From Hyphomicrobiales bacterium (GTDB lineage: Bacteria > Pseudomonadota > Alphaproteobacteria > Rhizobiales > MH13): 64,000 nucleotides of DNA. Where the stretch lies: contig JAEPOK010000002.1 in the NCBI GenBank assembly GCA_017642935.1, positions 927,501 through 991,500 on the forward strand. The letters run 5' to 3'. Under the pieces are notes generated by a model. It had not been told where the DNA came from. It saw only the letters and a program-made list of their open reading frames with translations, and did no database searches. Both the position numbers and the translations under genes were made by a program. This document shows positions 45,473 through 53,529 of this stretch, one piece after another (positions within the stretch are counted from its first letter, which is position 1; every line of letters begins with the position of its first letter).

Positions 45473-47932
45473 TTAAAGAGCCTGGCGGGCAAGGTTGAGA
45501 TCATCCCATGTACGCACGCCACGTTGGTTGGTGCGTTTGGACGGGAAGAATTCGCCTGTCACCACGTCGATGATGTCGTGTGCCTGTGGGAAATAGGTGG
45601 TTTCCATATCAGCGCCCGGCACGATCCAGTTCGGGCAACCAAGCACGCGTGGCGGCGCTTTCAGGTCAGCAAAGCCGAAGCGGGTCACGTTGGTGGAGAT
45701 GGTCATCGCGAAGCTGCCGCGTTCAGAGGCTTCTGACACGATAAGCAGATGGCCAGTCTTTTTCACCGAGGCGAGCAGAGCATCATAGTTGAACGGCACC
45801 AATGAGCGCGCGTCGATGATTTCCGCTTCGATGTCAACGTCAGCCAGTTCATCAGCGGCTGCTAGTGCTGGATAGAGCGAAGGACCGATGGTGAGCACGG
45901 TGACATCATTGCCTTGGCGCTTGATGTCCGGTTCGCCCAGCGGGATGCGGTAATAATCCGTCGGAACGCCGTCTTTCTGGAAGGTTTCGATCTGATCGTA
46001 GAGCCGCTGGCTTTCAAAGAAGACGACAGGGTCGTTGGATGAGAGGGCAGAGGCCATCAACCCTTTCGCGTCATAGGGGGTGGCGGGGTAAACGACTTTA
46101 AGACCTGGAATATGGGCGATGAGCGACGTCCAATCCTGAGAGTGCTGGGCACCATATTTCGAACCCACCGAAGCGCGCAGAACCACCGGCATGGTGAGCA
46201 GTCCGGCGGACATCGCCTGCCATTTGGAAAGCTGGTTGAAGATTTCATCGCCGGCGCGACCGATGAAATCGCCATACATCAGTTCCACCAGGCTGCGTCC
46301 CCCGGCGAGCGCGTGACCGACAGCGGTGGCGACGATCGCGGCCTCGGAGATCGGAGAATTGAACAGACGATGATGGGGGAGAATATCGCTGAGGCCGCGA
46401 TAGACCCCAAAGGCACCACCCCATTCGCGACATTCTTCGCCATAGGCAACAAGGCTCTCATCATTGGTCAAATGATGAAGCACAGCTTCGGTCAGACCGT
46501 CTCTAAGGGTCACCGTCTTAAGGCCGGATAGAGCTTTGCCCTCGGCATCCAGGCCAAAGCGCGCTTTGCGACCCAATTGGCGGAAAGCGGCGGCTTCTTC
46601 AATCGGCTTGAGCAGTGGCACTGGTGTTGAAGGCACGGGTATCTCGGTGCCGGAAAACATCAGCTGACCGATGCGTGTCGGCTGCCCTTCCACGTCCACG
46701 GGTGGGGCGATCTTTGGATCGACGGCGGCGCGGGTGACAGCCAAGATCTGTTCGGCAACGCCTTCGCGCATGCTTTCCACGTCTGCGTCAGACAGGATGC
46801 CCGCCGCCGTCAAGGTAGCCGCAAATTGGCCGATCGGATCCTGCTCGGTCCAAAGCTTGATCTCATCGCGTGTGCGATAGGCGTTGGCGTCGGTGGTGGA
46901 GTGGCCGACCAACCGGTAGCATTCCACATCCAACAGGGCAGGGCCTTTGCGCTCTAAGAGAAGTTGACGCTTGCGGGCCACGGCGTCGGCGACGGCCAGC
47001 GGGTTCGATCCGTCCACTGTTTCGGCGTGCATTTGCGCCGGGTTCACGCCTGCGCCTATGCGGGCAAGGCGCTCCCAGCCCATGGTCTCGCCCTTGGTCT
47101 GGCCGCCCATGGCATAGAAGTTGTTGGTGAAGAAGAAAAGCACCGGCAGGCCGCCCATGTAGGCGTCTTCCCAAAGGGTGTCGTATTGCGACATGGCAGC
47201 GAAGTTCATCGCCTCCCAGACCGGGCCGCAGCCGGTCGATCCATCGCCCGCATTTGCAACGACGATGCCATCATCCTGGGCCAGTTTGCGACGCAGCGCC
47301 GCGCCGGTTGCAATACCAGCGCTGGCGCCGACGATCGCGTTGTTGGGATAGGCTCCAAAGGGCGGGAAGAAGGCGTGCATCGAGCCGCCCATGCCGCCAT
47401 TGAAACCGTTCTCGCGCATGAAAATTTCTGCGAGCAAGCCGAAAAGCAGAACGTTTTGGCCAAGCGTCTTGTCGGTGCCGCCGACATGCTTGGCGACGGT
47501 GTCGCGCAGCTTGCCACCCTCATAGGTATCGAGGATGCCCGACAAAGCCGCGTTGTCCAGCTCGGCTATTGCGGCCAGACCTTTGGCAATGAACTCGCCA
47601 TGGCTGCGGTGGGAGCCAAGAATGTAATCGTCCGCCTTGAGCGCCATCGCCGCGCCAACGGCGGCGGCTTCCTGGCCGATCGAAAGGTGTGCCGGGCCTT
47701 TGTAGAGATAGTCGATCCCCTGATAGGCGCCGGTGCCCTTGAAGGATGCGAGCATCGTCTCGAACTCGCGGACCACCATCATGTCGCGCAGGGCCTGGCG
47801 CAGAGCGCCATCGCCACGGGCCTCGCGCTCGGTTTCCAGGCTGGTGTGGTAGGCATGGACTGGGATCGGTGAAAGAGAAAGCGCGCCGGATTGGCGGGTT
47901 TCCTGCGGATCGACGAGCAATTGTTTGGGCAT
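45473..47932 (-). CDS. Fused E1 alpha-beta of a 2-oxoacid/acetoin dehydrogenase-like complex
   Basis: An 819-residue protein joining both E1 subunits. The alpha half (about residues 40-400) has the thiamine diphosphate motif beginning GDG at 229-231 (AGDGSTGCGPVWEAMNFA) and ending near FTNNFYAMGGQ. The beta half (about 465-805) has LVAYGEECREWGGAFGVYRGL, NSPISEAAIVATAVGHALAG, the LMYGDF segment and DARSLVPFNYDALLASVKKTG. It should decarboxylate or cleave a 2-oxo compound and pass the acyl group to the lipoyl carrier encoded 14 bases downstream. No E3 gene is nearby; the cell's general dihydrolipoamide dehydrogenase would serve. The ribosome-binding site is weak. Confidence 0.9.
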   Translation of the reverse strand: MPKQLLVDPQETRQSGALSLSPIPVHAYHTSLETEREARGDGALRQALRDMMVVREFETMLASFKGTGAYQGIDYLYKGPAHLSIGQEAAAVGAAMALKADDYILGSHRSHGEFIAKGLAAIAELDNAALSGILDTYEGGKLRDTVAKHVGGTDKTLGQNVLLFGLLAEIFMRENGFNGGMGGSMHAFFPPFGAYPNNAIVGASAGIATGAALRRKLAQDDGIVVANAGDGSTGCGPVWEAMNFAAMSQYDTLWEDAYMGGLPVLFFFTNNFYAMGGQTKGETMGWERLARIGAGVNPAQMHAETVDGSNPLAVADAVARKRQLLLERKGPALLDVECYRLVGHSTTDANAYRTRDEIKLWTEQDPIGQFAATLTAAGILSDADVESMREGVAEQILAVTRAAVDPKIAPPVDVEGQPTRIGQLMFSGTEIPVPSTPVPLLKPIEEAAAFRQLGRKARFGLDAEGKALSGLKTVTLRDGLTEAVLHHLTNDESLVAYGEECREWGGAFGVYRGLSDILPHHRLFNSPISEAAIVATAVGHALAGGRSLVELMYGDFIGRAGDEIFNQLSKWQAMSAGLLTMPVVLRASVGSKYGAQHSQDWTSLIAHIPGLKVVYPATPYDAKGLMASALSSNDPVVFFESQRLYDQIETFQKDGVPTDYYRIPLGEPDIKRQGNDVTVLTIGPSLYPALAAADELADVDIEAEIIDARSLVPFNYDALLASVKKTGHLLIVSEASERGSFAMTISTNVTRFGFADLKAPPRVLGCPNWIVPGADMETTYFPQAHDIIDVVTGEFFPSKRTNQRGVRTWDDLNLARQAL

Positions 47933-48044
47933 GAGGCGAGGGCCTTATCGGGGCTGGAAGCGAACCGTGAGAGGTGCTTCGGCTACCGCATCAACAGAAA
48001 CTTTGTCAAATCGAATACGCAAATGTTCATTTGAAGTTCACGCC

Positions 48045-48956
48045 TCAAGCCTCGTCCTCATCACGCTGGCCAGCGCGTGTTTTGGCGAGCACCGCTTTCA
48101 TGGCCGCGAACCGCTTTTGCTCGGTCTCATCGCGGGCGAGGCTGACGGCGGTTGAAAGAATATCGATCACCACCATGGCCGACAGCCGCGAGACGGTGGG
48201 CGTATAGATGTCCGTGTTCTCCAGCGTTTCGATGACAAGGCCAATGTCGCAGTCTTCCAGCAGCGGGCTTTGCGAGCCAGAAATTCCGATGACGGTCGCC
48301 CCTTGCGCGCGGGCAAGGCGCGCGGCTCGGCGGACGGCCTCGGTTTCGCCAGTGTTGGAGATCGCAACCGCCACATCGCCAGGTTTCAGCATCGCGGCGG
48401 TCATGAGCATTTGGTGACCGTCAAGCGGCGCGCCGCACGGCACCCCAAACATTGGAAACTTTTGCTGGGCGTCGAGCGCTACAATCGCCGACGCACCATA
48501 GCCAAAGAACTCGATCTGATTGGCCCGCGAGAGCACCGCGACCGCCTCGCCAATGACCTCTTGGTCGAGGCGGGTGCTGACCCAATTGAGATTGGAAAGG
48601 TTGAAGTCGAACACTTTGCCGATGAGGGCTGGCAGATCATCGGCGGTTGAAATCGCCGAATGGGATGTCGTGCGGGCGAAGGCAAGCGAACGGGCGAGTT
48701 TGACGCGAAGATCACGAAAACCCTCGCAGCCAATGGCCATGGCGAAGCGGATGACGGTCGGTTCGCTGACATTGGATCGGCGGGCGAGTTCAGCCAGCGT
48801 CACCGAAAGGGCGCTGGCGGGGTCGGAGAGCACCGCTTCGGCCACCCGGCGCTCGGATTTGCGCAGGTCCGGCAGGCTGCGCGTGATGACCTCCAAAAGG
48901 TTGTCGTCAACTTCGGTCCTGGCGATCGGATCGGTGGGGAGGTTAGGCGAGGTCAA
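48045..48956 (-). CDS. RpiR/MurR-family transcriptional regulator
   Basis: A 303-residue regulator with an N-terminal RpiR helix-turn-helix (about residues 25-95: LPDLRKSERRVAEAVLSDPASALSVTLAELARRSNVSEPTVIRFAMAIGCEGFRDLRVKLA) and a C-terminal SIS sugar-phosphate-binding domain (about 120-260, with GAPLDGHQMLMTAAMLKPGDVAVAISNTGET). The start is placed at TTG 48956, which has AAAGG upstream and overlaps the previous gene by 14 bases; TTG 48974 is possible. It is the fourth gene of the operon that starts at 51366, and probably controls the palindromes in the divergent region. Confidence 0.9.
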   Translation of the reverse strand: MTSPNLPTDPIARTEVDDNLLEVITRSLPDLRKSERRVAEAVLSDPASALSVTLAELARRSNVSEPTVIRFAMAIGCEGFRDLRVKLARSLAFARTTSHSAISTADDLPALIGKVFDFNLSNLNWVSTRLDQEVIGEAVAVLSRANQIEFFGYGASAIVALDAQQKFPMFGVPCGAPLDGHQMLMTAAMLKPGDVAVAISNTGETEAVRRAARLARAQGATVIGISGSQSPLLEDCDIGLVIETLENTDIYTPTVSRLSAMVVIDILSTAVSLARDETEQKRFAAMKAVLAKTRAGQRDEDEA

Positions 48957-49770
48957 GCAGGAGCCTTTCGCCAACCACTGCCTTGGTGATGTACGGCTTG
49001 CTGGTCTTGGCGGCTGCCGCGTCGATCGCCTCTTCGCTCAACGTGTTGAAGGCAAACATGCCGAAATGATGCGGAACGAGCCATGGGATGCTCGCATCCT
49101 GGCAAAGGGTGATGGCTTCTTCCAGTGTGAAATTGCCTGGGATACCGGATGCTAATCGCACCGCATCGCGACCATTCACCGGAAGCAGGGCGACGTTCGG
49201 TGCGATAGCCCCAATGGCCTCCGACAATCCATCGAACGGGATGGTGTCGCCGGAATGGTAGAGCGTAACGCCGCCAGCTTTGATGATGTACCCCAAGAAG
49301 TGGGCGTTGCCCTCGCTGTCGCGGTCGAGTGTTTCATGGGCAGCGGGCAGCACATGAAGCGTCAAACCAGGAAGCGGTGAGAGCGTCTGACCGTCGCTGG
49401 CGCTGACGAGGTTGGCATCTGTTCCAATACGCTCGCGTGCGACGGCCAGCTTGGCGCGCGGGACCACAAACGGAAGATCTGGAAAACGCGTGGCGAGTGG
49501 CCCGAGCGTTTCGGGATCCATATGATCGGTATGGGCATGAGTGACGAGCACAAGGTCCGGCTCGGGTAATTCATGTGGCGTGATCGGCGGCGGCATCATG
49601 CGTTGGTGATCATTGACTTGCCCGGCATATTTCTTGGCAAGGCTGTCCGAGAGATAGGGATCGATGAGGATGCGATGATCGCCGGTGTCAAACCAGAAGC
49701 CGGCCTGGCCGAGCCAGAACAGGGCGCGCTCTCCCTTCTGTGGGAAGCCCTGCTCGCGCCTAACCTGCAT
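48943..49770 (-). CDS. Metallo-beta-lactamase-fold hydrolase, UlaG-like
   Basis: A 275-residue metal-dependent hydrolase with the motif HAHTDHMD and further ligands in LPAAHETLDRD, LYHSGDTIPFDG and VPHHFGMF. The layout resembles UlaG, the lactonase for L-ascorbate 6-phosphate, and NAPE-PLD-like proteins. The start at ATG 49770 overlaps the preceding gene by 11 bases and gives normal UlaG-like length; a longer frame only shadows that gene. In this sugar operon a sugar-phosphate lactone substrate is likely but unproven. Confidence 0.85.
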   Translation of the reverse strand: MQVRREQGFPQKGERALFWLGQAGFWFDTGDHRILIDPYLSDSLAKKYAGQVNDHQRMMPPPITPHELPEPDLVLVTHAHTDHMDPETLGPLATRFPDLPFVVPRAKLAVARERIGTDANLVSASDGQTLSPLPGLTLHVLPAAHETLDRDSEGNAHFLGYIIKAGGVTLYHSGDTIPFDGLSEAIGAIAPNVALLPVNGRDAVRLASGIPGNFTLEEAITLCQDASIPWLVPHHFGMFAFNTLSEEAIDAAAAKTSKPYITKAVVGERLLLDLA

Positions 49771-50740
49771 GATGCGCTGCTGCCTGTTGGGGTCGTCCCG
49801 TCGCCTCCGCGGCGATGGCGGCAATCCGGTCGAAGGCGGGCCCAGAGGTTGGAATGGTGATGTCAAAAACCTCGGCGATCACCTGCGTCCAGCCATGGAT
49901 GAAGTAGGTCCATCCGTCTTCGACCTGAAGGTTGCGCGCGCTGGCTTGGGCGTTCGCTTGATCGAGGAAGACCAGATCGCCACGATAGTTGAGCTCCCAG
50001 ACGACACCGTCCGGCGGAAACTGCGCTTCGTTGGTCAGCGGTGACCCCGGCGCATCCTTGCCAAGGCCGGTCGCGTTGATGACCAGGCTGCCGGGTTTAA
50101 GGCCGGCCAGGATCGCATCATTGTCTTCCGGTTTGGGTGCCAGGACATAGTCGACGGGAATGTTGCTGCGGAGGCCTTCATGGATCGCGCGGATATGATC
50201 AAGGCGCGGCTGCGAGCGGTTGGAAACAACAATGCGAGACGGCCGGTTGGACCCGCGCGAGGCCTGCATGAGATGCCAGGTCAACGCGATGGTCGAGCCA
50301 CCGGCACCCATGCTGAAAACCTCCGCGCCGGTATAAGCAAAATGGTTGGGTGGTAAAAACCCGTCCAGCGAAAGGCCTGAGGAAATCGGGTCCTTGGCAT
50401 GGCAAATGAGCCGGCCATCGCGCTTCGAAAGGCAGCTGGTTTCCGCCATCATGGTGGCGAGCGGGTCGATCTCATCGAACTGGTCGCGGCAGGCTTCGAA
50501 CAAGTCCAGCTTGTGGGTCGTGACCAGTGCGCCAAGGGAGAGGGGATCTGCCTTCAGGAAGGCGACCATTTCGCGGTATCGCTCGGGCTTGTCGTGCGGC
50601 ACGAAATCAATCCCGCGCATGGCAACATCTCCGAGGCTAAGGTGCTCAGCCCATTTGGGGAACACCTTCATGATCGAGGATTTCGCCGTGGTCACACCAA
50701 TGAAATAGAAGGTGGGTTTGGTCGCCGGATCGTAGGTCAT
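49760..50740 (-). CDS. Shikimate dehydrogenase-family protein
   Basis: A 326-residue NAD(P)-dependent oxidoreductase with the shikimate dehydrogenase layout. The N-terminal substrate domain (FIGVTTAKSSIMKVFPKWAEHL, GALVTTHKLDLFEACRDQF with the catalytic lysine) is followed by the Rossmann domain (EVFSMGAGGSTIALTWHLM, IVVSNRSQPRLDHIRAIH, LVINATGLGKDAPGSPL). It is longer than AroE and lies in a sugar catabolic operon, so a role other than aromatic synthesis is likely, for example oxidation of a polyol or cyclitol. It overlaps the cupin isomerase stop by TGATG. Confidence 0.85.
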   Translation of the reverse strand: MTYDPATKPTFYFIGVTTAKSSIMKVFPKWAEHLSLGDVAMRGIDFVPHDKPERYREMVAFLKADPLSLGALVTTHKLDLFEACRDQFDEIDPLATMMAETSCLSKRDGRLICHAKDPISSGLSLDGFLPPNHFAYTGAEVFSMGAGGSTIALTWHLMQASRGSNRPSRIVVSNRSQPRLDHIRAIHEGLRSNIPVDYVLAPKPEDNDAILAGLKPGSLVINATGLGKDAPGSPLTNEAQFPPDGVVWELNYRGDLVFLDQANAQASARNLQVEDGWTYFIHGWTQVIAEVFDITIPTSGPAFDRIAAIAAEATGRPQQAAAHHAG

Positions 50741-51366
50741 CAGTTAAGATCCTGCGTGGCGAGGATTACGTCGATCTCGGCTTGAGTGCGCGGCCTGTAA
50801 GTGGCGTTGGGAACGCTGGCCCAGCCGTCGCCATCGGCGATGATGCGTACGGCCATGCCACCTGATTTGGCGATGACGTCATAGTCTTGGCCGGAATCGA
50901 CAGGGTAGCAGAAGCTCATCACCAAGGGTGCGCTGCCGGTGTTGACCGAGCGATGAATCCAGAGCGGCGGCACATAGACCATCGTCTTTGGCCGCACTTC
51001 GAGGATGGAGACCTGCCCATCGGGTGATTCCATCAGCATCAAGCCTTCACCCGACTCGCCATAATAGGTCTCCGGCCGGTTGGCAGTGGCATGAATGTGC
51101 CCGCGCGTCATAAAGAATTCATTCTCAATGCGGCCGGGTTCCATGAAGGTGGTGCCGAAGATCAGATCGCCGGAACTTGCTTCGGGCCGCACATCTTCCA
51201 CGGTGTAGACGACCCGGTCGCCGTAGTCTTTCAAGGTGCGCTCAAAGGCCTCGCCATCAGCATAAATGCCTTGCAAGTCCGACAGGTTTTTTTGGTACCG
51301 GCCGGTGTGCGCTGCGAGCGCGCCAGTGCTTGGGTCGATGGTGTGGGCTGACGGCGCAACCAGCAT
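50740..51366 (-). CDS. Cupin-type glucose-6-phosphate isomerase
   Basis: A 208-residue single-cupin protein of the archaeal-type phosphoglucose isomerase family. The cupin metal motif is TRGHIHATANRPETYYGESGEGLMLMESPDG, with PPLWIHRSVNTG later. These enzymes interconvert glucose 6-phosphate and fructose 6-phosphate or related aldose-ketose phosphates and use iron or another metal. It is the first gene of the minus-strand arm, with GAGGAG before the ATG and a palindrome 15 bases upstream of the start. Confidence 0.88.
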   Translation of the reverse strand: MLVAPSAHTIDPSTGALAAHTGRYQKNLSDLQGIYADGEAFERTLKDYGDRVVYTVEDVRPEASSGDLIFGTTFMEPGRIENEFFMTRGHIHATANRPETYYGESGEGLMLMESPDGQVSILEVRPKTMVYVPPLWIHRSVNTGSAPLVMSFCYPVDSGQDYDVIAKSGGMAVRIIADGDGWASVPNATYRPRTQAEIDVILATQDLN

Positions 51367-51380
51367 GCTGGACTCCTCAT

Positions 51381-51402
51381 TTTTGTAGTATAATTACCAA
51401 AA
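51381..51402. promoter_or_regulatory. Palindrome 1, candidate RpiR operator before the isomerase gene
   Basis: An AT-rich near-palindrome, TTTTGTAGTATAATTACC followed by AAAA, lies 15-36 bases before the minus-strand start. It shares TTTTTGTAGT (either strand) with palindrome 3 on the other side of the intergenic region. Confidence 0.6.
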
Positions 51403-51482
51403 TAGCTTGGATTGGCAACTGAATGGCGGATCAATCCAACGAAATTCCACTTCAAGGCGCTTGTCTGGCCGAAAATGAGCCA

Positions 51483-51510
51483 ACTTTTGTATTTTTGGTT
51501 CATCAAAAGT
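51483..51510. promoter_or_regulatory. Palindrome 2, candidate operator in the middle of the divergent region
   Basis: ACTTTTG at 51483-51489 and CAAAAGT at 51504-51510 are perfect 7-base arms around an AT-rich centre. The site lies between palindromes 1 and 3. Confidence 0.5.
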
Positions 51511-51523
51511 CGGTGACATGTTA

Positions 51524-51549
51524 GTTTTTCATAGTAGAACTACAAAAAC
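51524..51549. promoter_or_regulatory. Palindrome 3, candidate RpiR operator before the ABC operon
   Basis: A 26-base dyad with outer arms GTTTTT and AAAAAC and inner arms TAGT and ACTA lies 57-82 bases before the first permease gene. Its right half reads TTTTTGTAGT on the minus strand, the same word as in palindrome 1, which links the two arms of the island to one regulator. Confidence 0.65.
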
Positions 51550-51605
51550 GGGTTGAACTCGACGCCCGTTCGGGGCAACCTTCGGGAAAAACGAAGGGAG
51601 AGAGG

Positions 51606-52493
51606 ATGCAGGGGGATGCGGTCAGGCACGATCGGGTGAAGTACGCCTTCATCTGGCCTGCGTTTATCATCGTCCTGGTGATAACGATCTTTCCGCTGAT
51701 TTATGCGCTGACCGTCAGCTTCCAGTCGGTGCGCTTGGTGCCGCCGCTCCCGCCGCGCTTTGTCGGCGTCGATAACTATGCCGACATCCTATCCTCCTCG
51801 CGCTTTTGGGGCTCGACTTGGACTACGGCGACGATCGTCTTTGTGTCCGTTGCTTTCCAATACGCGCTCGGCTTTTTGCTGGCGCTAGCACTGCACCACA
51901 ATGTGCGCGGCTCTTCGCTCTATCGGGTCGTGTTTTTGCTCCCGATGTTCATTGCTCCGGTGTGCGTCGCGCTCATCGCGCGCATGGTGTTCCATCCCTA
52001 TTTGGGGCCGGTGAACGACGCGATGGTTGGTTTGGGCTTTGGTAATTTGCCCTTCCTCACAGAGCCTGGGCTGGCGATCATGGTGCTGATTTCCATCGAG
52101 ACTTGGCAGTGGACACCTTTTGTCACGCTGCTGATGCTGGCTGGATTGCAGAGCATGCCCAGTGAAGTTTTTGAGGCGGCGCGTGTAGACGATATCGGCC
52201 CTTGGCGGCGGTTCTGGGATTTGACGTTCCCCATGCTTTTGCCGCTGTCGGTTGCAGTGATTTTCATCCGCTTGATTGAGGGCTTCAAGGTCATCGACAC
52301 GGTGTTTGTGCTGACCGGGGGCGGACCAGGAACGGCGACCGAAACGCTGACCCTTTTCGCCTACAATGAGGGCTTCAAGAAATTCAATCTGGGCATGACG
52401 TCGGCGCTCTCCTTCGTTTTCCTCATCGTCGTTATCATCTTCGGCACGATCTATCTCGCAGCCGCGCGTCGCCTGATGAAGAGGTACGCGTGA
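51606..52493 (+). CDS. Carbohydrate/polyol ABC transporter permease, MalF type
   Basis: A 295-residue permease with six predicted membrane segments and EAA-loop EAARVDDIGPWRRFWDLTFPMLLPL. The motif DTVFVLTGGGPGTATETLTLFAYNEGF is typical of CUT1 polyol and sugar importers. GGGAGAGAGG precedes the ATG. It begins the plus-strand arm and overlaps the next gene by four bases. Confidence 0.92.
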   Translation: MQGDAVRHDRVKYAFIWPAFIIVLVITIFPLIYALTVSFQSVRLVPPLPPRFVGVDNYADILSSSRFWGSTWTTATIVFVSVAFQYALGFLLALALHHNVRGSSLYRVVFLLPMFIAPVCVALIARMVFHPYLGPVNDAMVGLGFGNLPFLTEPGLAIMVLISIETWQWTPFVTLLMLAGLQSMPSEVFEAARVDDIGPWRRFWDLTFPMLLPLSVAVIFIRLIEGFKVIDTVFVLTGGGPGTATETLTLFAYNEGFKKFNLGMTSALSFVFLIVVIIFGTIYLAAARRLMKRYA

Positions 52494-53509
52494 TGGAGAA
52501 CCGCACGCTGCGCACCATCGGTCTTGTGGGCTGTCTGGTTTGGCTCTTTTTCTCGTTCTTCCCGCTTTATTGGGTGTTCGTGACGGCGTTTAAACCGCCG
52601 CTCGCGGTCTCGCAGGGCGCGACTTACATTCCGTTCGTCGATTTCCAGCCGACCTTGCAGGCATTTCGCGATGCGTTTTCCGGCATTCGCGGTGACTTTT
52701 ACGGGCCGATCATGGCCTCGGTGATGATCTCGCTTGTGGCCACCGTGCTCTCGGTCTTTCTCGGTTCCATGGCGGCCTATGCGCTGGTGCGGTTCGAATT
52801 TCGCATCCGCCTGATGTCGGGCCTGGCGTTCGGCGTCATCTCGATCGGCGGTTTTGTGCTGCTCAACAGCACCTTTGACATCGACGTGCCCTATGCCCTT
52901 CTGATTGTGCTGGTGCTGGCGCTGGTCGTTTCCATCTGGATGAACCGGTTTCGCCTGCCTGGGCCGGTGCTTGGCAACAATGACGTGACCTTCTGGTTCG
53001 TCTCTCAGCGCATGTTCCCGCCCATTGTGTCGGCGTTTGCACTGTTTCTTCTTTATGCCGAAGTGGGTCGGGCGGGTTTCCCACTGCTCGACAGTTTCTT
53101 CGGCATGGTGCTCGCCTACACCGCTTTCGGGCTGCCCTTCGCGGTGTGGTTGATGCGCGATTTTTTCTCTACCGTTCCTGTCGAGGTGGAGGAAGCGGCA
53201 CAGGTCGATAATATCGGCCGTATGCGCATCTTCATTCAGATCGTGCTGCCGATGTCGCTGCCTGGACTGCTCGCGACATCGATGATCGTGCTTGCCTTCA
53301 TCTGGAACGAGTTTCTGTTTGCCCTGCTGCTCACCTCCGGTGACTGGCAGACCCTGCCCATCCTTCTTGCCGGTCAGCAATCGAGCCGCGGTGATGAGTG
53401 GTGGGCGATCTCCGTTGCGGCGCTGATTGCCATCATTCCGATGGTTGTGATCGCAGCGATCTTGGGCCGGATGATGCGATCTGGCCTTCTCTCAGGTTCA
53501 ATCAAATAA
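52490..53509 (+). CDS. Carbohydrate/polyol ABC transporter permease, MalG type
   Basis: A 339-residue permease, longer than most MalG proteins. Extra hydrophobic stretches at about residues 100-160 (GLAFGVISIGGFVLLNSTFDIDVPYALLIVLVLALVVSIW) suggest one or two added membrane helices. The EAA-loop EAAQVDNIGRMRIFIQIVLPMSLPG is intact. It overlaps the previous gene by four bases (GTGATGG region). Confidence 0.9.
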   Translation: MMENRTLRTIGLVGCLVWLFFSFFPLYWVFVTAFKPPLAVSQGATYIPFVDFQPTLQAFRDAFSGIRGDFYGPIMASVMISLVATVLSVFLGSMAAYALVRFEFRIRLMSGLAFGVISIGGFVLLNSTFDIDVPYALLIVLVLALVVSIWMNRFRLPGPVLGNNDVTFWFVSQRMFPPIVSAFALFLLYAEVGRAGFPLLDSFFGMVLAYTAFGLPFAVWLMRDFFSTVPVEVEEAAQVDNIGRMRIFIQIVLPMSLPGLLATSMIVLAFIWNEFLFALLLTSGDWQTLPILLAGQQSSRGDEWWAISVAALIAIIPMVVIAAILGRMMRSGLLSGSIK

Positions 53510-53529
53510 TCTTCACAAGGGAGGAAACC

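Noticed and set aside
46964-47872. Plus-strand ORF of 302 codons
   Set aside because: It is antisense to the fused E1 gene, whose thiamine motif is clear.
50740-51366. Cupin gene as a generic storage or dioxygenase cupin
   Set aside because: The TRGHIHATANRPETYYGESGEGLMLM motif is specific to the phosphoglucose isomerase cupins.
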